Shown one piece after another: positions 57,767 through 64,000 of a stretch of 64,000 nt of DNA. Position 1 is the first letter of the stretch; each line of letters begins with the position of its first letter. The stretch is from Toxoplasma gondii ME49 (Eukaryota > Apicomplexa > Conoidasida > Eucoccidiorida > Sarcocystidae): assembly GCF_000006565.2 (NCBI RefSeq), contig NC_031472.1, positions 2,598,227 to 2,662,226 on the forward strand, read 5' to 3'. The position numbers were made by a program, and so were the translations under genes. The notes beneath the pieces were generated by a model. It did no database searches. It was not told where the DNA came from and worked only from the letters and a program-made list of their open reading frames with translations.

Positions 57767-60700
57767 TGCGGCGTAACAAGTGAGTCAAGATACACTGCGA
57801 CAGTGTAACTTGTATCTGTGCCTTAGTGTGATTCGCGCTGTGGACGCCAGAAGAGTGCGTGGCATGCCAGAGATCTGCGTGCCTTGAATGCACACTCCCT
57901 GCGAATGGAGTGCGACCGCTTGCTCACCAGTAGGTGTTGAGGTACATTTCTATCGTGTACAACTCTGTGTAGATAGGTACACAGGATATATATAGGTTAT
58001 AACTACGTAACCACGTACACGTATGTGTGTACAATGTGTGTACATCCAAATCCTTGGGGGGATTCAATAGTCTCTCGCGGTTCAAACGGATGGTCTGCTG
58101 ACATCCGCAGATAGATCTGCTATCTGCGTTCGAGTAGTTCTCTACGGGCAAATACAACGCGTGTTGTCTGCCGCATTCACGTGTCGGCAGGGAGCGCGTC
58201 AGCTTTCGTAGGAATGTTCCCTTCGCCTCAAGATTAGTGTGTTTCTGTAGTCTGGTTCAACAGGAACAGGAGCACACCATCGAGCTCCCATCGTCTCGCT
58301 TCTCGCACCCCTTAGCTTCACACACGAGACAGCGTTCCGTCTCCCTTCTCGCTTGTGTTTGCTGCTGGCATCTTCGCATGATGTGCACGGTTGGTAGAAC
58401 CGTGGTCTCTTCAGTGCCCGAGTGTTTCTGTTGTGTCTTCTCTTGATTTTTTATCTGCGTCTTTGTAGGGAGCGGAACTCGACAAACGTGGGGACACGGT
58501 CAACGGCGAATGTTTTTCCGTTCGAGCGGATCCAGGCGACGCAGGCTTCAGAGACGCGCATTCTGGGGGGTTACACAGAGCAACTGACGGCCCCTTTTGA
58601 GCGCGTGGGCGCGACGAGTGAAAAGTTCGCTTACAACGCATGTGCCACCACGCTGCCGTACACAGGGCTGTGGCACGACGAAGTGACAGGGATAAGTGAC
58701 CCGACGCTTGACAGTAAGCAACTAGAAGCGCTGCAGAAAACACCCGCGAGTCGGGCAGCTGAGGCAGCGCTGCTGCGGTCACAAGCCGCGAAAGTGTGTC
58801 CACGGGCTGCGAAAGTTTTGCTCGAGGAACTGACGCGCGACGTGCCCGACGCACCCGACGCGGAAGGCCAGGCCGATCTACAGGAGAGGCTTTTCACCAA
58901 GAATAAAGAGTACCTCAGCGACGATGAGCGAGTCGAAAACTTCCTTCTCGCTACAGTCCAGCCTGGCCTCGCGCTGGGCGTCGCGCAGAAGGCTGAGAAA
59001 CAGGACCAGCGAAACAGGAGACGCGGACAAGCGGCCGCTGAGGCAAAGGCAAAGGCCATCGCCTCTTTCTGGGAATCCAGAAAGCCAGGCAGCGAGGCGC
59101 GGAAAAGGCCACCTGCGCCAGAGCCGTGGCAGCGTAGGGACGCACTGATTCAAAAAGAAGTGGAAAAAAGTCGCGCTTCGTTGAGCGGTCCCGAGCTTGC
59201 TATTCATCGACGCCATTCCAACAAGCGAATGATCATTTATGCGGAAAGGTTCTTTGGAGACCTGGGTGCGGCGTCTGAAGGTGCGGAGGCTGACCCTTTA
59301 CGCCTCATACGCGGAAATTCGGCAACTGTCGCCCGAGAGATCTCCAGAGAGGGGCGGCAACAAGCGAATGCTGAGAGTCTTATTGCCCGCCTCGAGATGA
59401 GACTTACGGGGGGTACGCGAGGCCACGAAATGGGACGCAAGGCTCGCGCGACGCACAGTAGGATTTCGAGAGGCGACAGTGTGCCGAGACAGCTGATAGC
59501 AGAACGAACAGAAGGACAATTCGATGGACGGCGTGGCGTGCTGGACGGTGTGGGTGGCTCACGACGGGGCTCGGGACAGCCGTGGGTGCTGGAAGACTAT
59601 CTCGGTGTCCGTCGGGCTATGCGTCTTGCCGCGAACCTAGAACGGGACCAAGAGAGGGAGGCTGAAATCCTGGGGATTCCAATCGTGAGGAGAGACAAGC
59701 CGAAGAACACCCACGCTGGGGCGCCCGAGATGGGAGCAGAACATCAGGCCTCAAGAACCCCTCCGACTCCGAGTGCCCCCACAAAACCTGTTTCCGTACC
59801 ACCGCCAACACCGCTTCTGTCTCCGTGCCCTTCGGCCGCTTCGCCTGCCGGAGGGGAGAAGAACGATGCTGCCTCAGCCAGCGACAGCAAGGCGGCGGAC
59901 ACAGGGAAGGCACCCCCCAAGCCCCCTCCTGGTTCGAAGCCAATGCCGGGGCCCCCGCCGAAGAAAACGCCGCCGCCTCCCGGGGCGGGAAAGAAGGGTC
60001 CTTCGCCGCCGAAGCCTAAAATGAAGTTAGCGTTTCAGAAAGTCTCCACGCATACAGCTAGCATCCCTACGGAATTGCCTGAGGTGCCGAGCAACGCAGT
60101 TTCACCGCGCGTGGAAAACTTGTCGAAGGCTTCGGGAGCTGCAGTGGAGACGAAGCTAAGTGAAAAGGCGAAGCGCTCGTCAGAATCAGAAGATGAGAGC
60201 GAGGACGGGGAGGCTGACCTGCCTCTGCCGCTTCTGCTTCCCCAGAGCAACGAAGCATCCGCTGCGTTGTCCTCTGCGAATGCGCTGGACGCCATCCGGA
60301 GAACTCGTTTTCCCACTAACTTGAGGCCGAAGCCAGTGTACGACAGTATAGGCCGGGTCATTTTGCCGCCTCGCCGTAAAGCGGATGCGTCAGGCACAGC
60401 GTCAGGCAGGCCCGAAGACTGCGTCGATAACGACAACGCGGCAGGCATCGCCGATCCGTCGGGCATGGTGTCTTACAAGCTCGTATATGACAATCCGGTG
60501 TACACTGGACCTTCCTACGAGGTCATGGCCGAGTATCAGCCCGAGCTCGAGCCCGGCGCCAAGCCTTTAGGTCCCGGCGCAGAGACCCTGATCTACGAGC
60601 CGGCTGCTTCGCGCACGGCGTCTTCTGGGAGCTATGGGACACACCCCGTGTTGGACAAGAAGCGAAGGCGACAAGAGGCGGAAGGGGGCGAGAGACGCCG

Positions 60701-63700
60701 AGGCAGAGAAGAAAGAAGTTTGCTTCCCCGCCCGACGCAGTTCGACCCCGTCACTCGATACCCTCACGACGAGTCGTCGCGAGCCTCGCTGTCGCTGCTC
60801 GGCGTCAACGACGATGAGTGGGTGTCGTCCGGCATCTCTCGCCTAGCGAACTGTGTTGCCGACCTAACGACCGCACCCTCCGCTGTGGGGGTGCTGGAAA
60901 TGCTGGGAGAGCAGGGAAAGACTGGGAAACCCGTCGCGCAGGCTGCAGTGTGGCCGGCAATGCTGAGCGAGGAGGGAGCTTTGGGACAGAACGTGGATAC
61001 CTTGAAACAGGTGGAATGCGTGGTCGATGGTGGCTTCCCATTTTTGAAGCTCGAGGCTATGCCAGGAACTTCCGCGAAGACCAGTCGCCAGCATGCTGGC
61101 CTGAGTCTGTGGGAACTTCACTCGTCAGCGAAGAACAACAGACGGCACGAACTGGTCGACTCCTTCGGAAACGTGCGAGTCGCGCCGTTTGCCTCGCGAA
61201 TCTTCGTCCCTGTCCGCTTGATGGGAAAAGATAGCAAATTCACGAAGCGCGAAGAAGCACTACAGGCCCGCTACGCCTACCCCGAGGGCCAGTTCTCCCC
61301 CGGATACTACGTCAAAGCAGCCGATATCGACGAAAAGCGGCAGGCCATCCTCCAAGCGCGGCCTCCACGTATGTCTGTCTTCGAATTTCAAGGTATGTGC
61401 GTCCGCGCACTTCTCAACGTGCGAATGTCCACAAGCGGGAGATAGAGATAAGTAGGAAACACGTGGCGAACTCAGTCTTCCAGCTGGCACGCGGTGTGGC
61501 TTTCTTTTTCGGATGGCGAATAAAGCTAGTGCTCCTGTACACGAGAAGATGCTGAAGCAAGGGAATGCGCAGGAGTATCTGACGCGTTTGCAGAGGAACC
61601 TGACCTGCGGAACTGTGGTTGAGACGAGCGCTCCATGGATACAAAAACAGTCACGGTGGCGACTTGATGCCGCTCACGTCCTTACGGACGTGGATGCATG
61701 TTTATATCTGTGTTAGTGGTTAGTTTTTCACTGCGGTGTCAGTGTGTGCCTATCTTTCTCGGGAAAAGTGAGAGACTCGAATGGAGAATTTGATCTGCGC
61801 GTACGGCGTCACATCCAACAGGTATGCAAGCCTGTCTGTGTGGAAGCGTTGTGTACAACGCGGCGCCGCGGGAAGTTCTGCCTTTTTCTTGGGCCTTCTC
61901 TTCTCTGCTGTGTCCGCTTGCGTGCCTGTGCTACGTCCCTGTCTGTCTATTCGTCTATTGACTTTGCTCTCGCTGTTTTCTTTTCTTCCCTGTCCTTTGC
62001 GGTTTGCGCTGGCATTGATCTTGTTCCATGATCTCGCGTCAATCTCGCTGTTACTTGGCTCGCGTCTGCCCCTCCTTCACACCTTCCTTTGCGTGCTGCG
62101 TCCAGAGAAAATGAGGCAGCTGAAACTCGCCAAGGCGCGGGAAGAGACCGAAAGAGCCGAGCGCGATCAAAAGGAGGTCGACGCCCGCCTGGCGTTGATC
62201 GCTGAAAAGGGGTTCCAGAGGAGCAAGGGAAACGCCGTGGCCGGTCACGCCAACAAAGGTGGAGTAGATCATGCTGTTGCAGGGGAAGGTACAAAAGGCC
62301 TGCCGACGTTCGCAGACCTTGATGCCGATCTGCTCAAGGAGAGATATAGGGCAATTAAGAAAAAGAACGCACATGATAAGTCTCTTCAACAGATTAAAAG
62401 TCTCATCGCCGAAAAGTCCGGCAAACAAAAGTGCAAACTTAAGGTCATGGTAAGCTAGGAAATGCTCACGCAGAGACAAAGACGACCAGCGGCCCCGAGG
62501 GTGCTGCCATAAAGCATCGCCTGCTCGCGGTTCTGGTTGCATACATCATTGGATATGCATCCTTCAGGCGCGCATGCGTATGAATCAGATTCATACACAC
62601 GTTTAGGGTGAGCGCACACTATGATTTACGAGTCGAGGTGCAGACTCATAGACGAACGCAAGCATTTAGATGTCATGCTTCGCAAACTTTCGAGAGGTCT
62701 GCCACAAGTACGTGTCCGCCGGCCACTGGGACTGAAGTACTTCGCAGCAGTGTCGAGTGGGCAGCACGCCGGAAAGAAATAGCGAACTCTGTGTTGCGTG
62801 GTGGTCGCTCGTTCCCTCGCTCCCGTACCAACTCTTCGGTGTCTCTGTCCGCCTGTTGACGATTGTTATTCGGGTTCTTTTCGGCTTTGAACCAGGGCCG
62901 CCACCGGCATCCGAAGGGCACGAACAAGGAAATCGAGTTAGAAAGGCAGAGGAAAAAGGAGAGGATTTTGAGGATGTTGGCAGATCCACACCCAGACGTG
63001 AATGCAGCGTTGCTTCTGGCCGAGATCAAGGAGATCGAGAAAGAACGAGGCAGCGAAAGCGACGAATTCAACTCCATATCGACCCAGTACACTTTCGACA
63101 CTTTTACTGTGTCTAGCTACGAGACAGTGGAGGACGCCTTCCCGCATTACACCTTCGACTATCCCCGGTACGACCCGTGCCCGGAGACGTTTTCCGCACT
63201 CCAGAAGGCCCGGTTGAACTACTCGGGCGTTCTCCTTGTTTCCGAAGACTTCCGCCACACCAGTGCGAAGGCGCGCGCCCGTCTTGCGGTTGCAAGCACG
63301 TTGCCAACGGGAGGTTACCTGCATCATCTCATGTATGTGGAAGTGCGCGACTCAGTAGTCTTCTTTTACTCGGACACAAAGTTTTCCGGCATCGCCGGCG
63401 GTAAAACGGTCTTGCATGCCTTCGCCAAGGGTCTGGACGCGTCGCAACTCGTCGTAGACGGCACAGAGGACTGGACGCTTCTTTTCGGCGTGTGCGTCGA
63501 CGCCTTGACTCAAGTTGATGTGGTGACTGTAGAGCCTTTTTGGTCCCCGGCCGCGGAGCTGCACTACGTCGCAGTCCGGATTTCGGGGAGAAATGCCAAT
63601 TTTCTCCCGGGCGCTCCGCCACGCGATTTGATATCGACTGCGACTGAAGGGTCCAGCAAGAAGACGAAGAAGACCGCCGAACAGCGCATAGCCCAGGAAG

Positions 63701-64000
63701 AGGAGGTCACCCTGTTTCTCAGTGCCGACACCGAGGCAGAGACGCTGCTGTGGCACCGTCTTCTGAAGCGCCGCGTGGCGTTCGCAAAGTACGCGAGTGC
63801 ACTGGCGCAGGAGACTCGAGGAGACCGACCTGCGCTGTCGATTGCCGAGTTTTGCCTGTCGGGAGTCAACACGGCGGTACTCAGCATGAAGGGCGTCGCC
63901 TTCAATCCAACCTTGGATCAGGTGCTGTTTTCCAATTTGGAGGAGGAAAAGATCGACTACCTCGACATGTCTTGTCGCAATCTGGGCGACGCCGACATTG
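55938..64000 (+). CDS. Large multi-exon protein with polyproline segment and LRR-like region (partial, runs off right edge)
   Basis: Deduced exons: 55938-55992, 56395-56439, 56903-57040, 57294-57402, 57461-57646, 58469-61392, 62106-62449 and 62896 to the edge; phases agree, giving at least 1635 residues. The fourth intron (58 bases) is doubtful. A phase-0 route from about 57390 to 57525 is an alternative. The start MSRRVERLRRGEG is basic. Residues 180-600 are Ala/Arg/Glu-rich and probably helical. A proline-rich segment follows (about 605-695; PPKPPPGSK, GPPPKKTPPPPGAGK), similar to SH3/WW/profilin-binding tracts of actin regulators. A charged coiled coil (KMRQLKLAKAREETERAERD) opens exon 7. 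Exon 8 has an ordered part with LFLSADTEAETLLWHRLLKR, then VLSMKGVAF and IDYLDMSCRNLGDADI, which resemble consecutive leucine-rich repeats. The layout hints at an actin- or membrane-scaffold protein, but that is inference. Confidence 0.7.
57714..57764. repeat. AT dinucleotide microsatellite
   Basis: An almost pure (AT)n run of about 50 bases with one GT interruption, inside the intron 57647-58468 of the right-hand gene. Such runs are length-polymorphic and prone to assembly error. Confidence 0.95.

Overview
The window looks like nuclear DNA of a coccidian apicomplexan of the Toxoplasma/Neospora/Hammondia kind. This is inferred, not proven. The evidence is near-50% GC composition, multi-exon genes with GT..AG introns whose phases can be followed by eye, very long low-complexity proteins rich in Ser, Glu and Arg, kilobase-sized intergenic spacers, and a flagellar axoneme gene beside an organelle ribosomal protein gene. 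Nothing looks bacterial or viral: I see no operons, mobile elements or CRISPR arrays. No rRNA or tRNA was recognised by eye.

Layout, left to right. (1) 1-15068, plus strand: one or two giant repeat-protein genes. At least 26 full copies of a 60-residue repeat are followed by a long disordered region. A phase-0 intron (10934-11417) can then join it to an exon carrying 14 copies of a Glu/Arg-rich helical repeat. Two 50-N gaps (3638-3687 and 4691-4740) bracket a 1-kb island that does not match the repeat and may be misplaced. (2) 15069-19591: no convincing gene. (3) 19592-26461, plus: a seven-exon gene for a 1622-residue membrane protein of the FUSC/ArAE/ALMT type. (4) 26462-30276: coding-poor. 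(5) 30277-34800, plus: a nine-exon gene for DRC2 (CCDC65), the nexin-dynein regulatory complex subunit, 468 residues. (6) 37116-38306, plus: a two-exon gene for bacterial-type ribosomal protein S6, probably mitochondrial. (7) 38825-39110, minus: a possible two-exon 69-residue gene. (8) 40894-50809, plus: a three-exon gene for a 2865-residue low-complexity protein. (9) 52328-52558, minus: a small SERF/4F5-like C2H2 zinc-finger protein. (10) 51.2 kb and 54.5-55.7 kb, minus: unresolved candidate exons. (11) 55938 to beyond the right edge, plus: a gene of at least eight exons for a large protein with a polyproline segment and a leucine-rich-repeat-like part where the window ends.

The genes do not form a pathway. 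Two fit known cell biology: DRC2 is expected in the flagellum of the male gamete, and S6 in an organelle ribosome. The FUSC-like protein is a candidate transporter or channel. The rest are lineage-type proteins of unknown function. All exon borders were deduced by hand from GT/AG sites and phase agreement. Where the summed exon lengths divide by three (FUSC-like, DRC2, S6, the 2865-residue protein) the models are strong. Elsewhere the doubt is stated.
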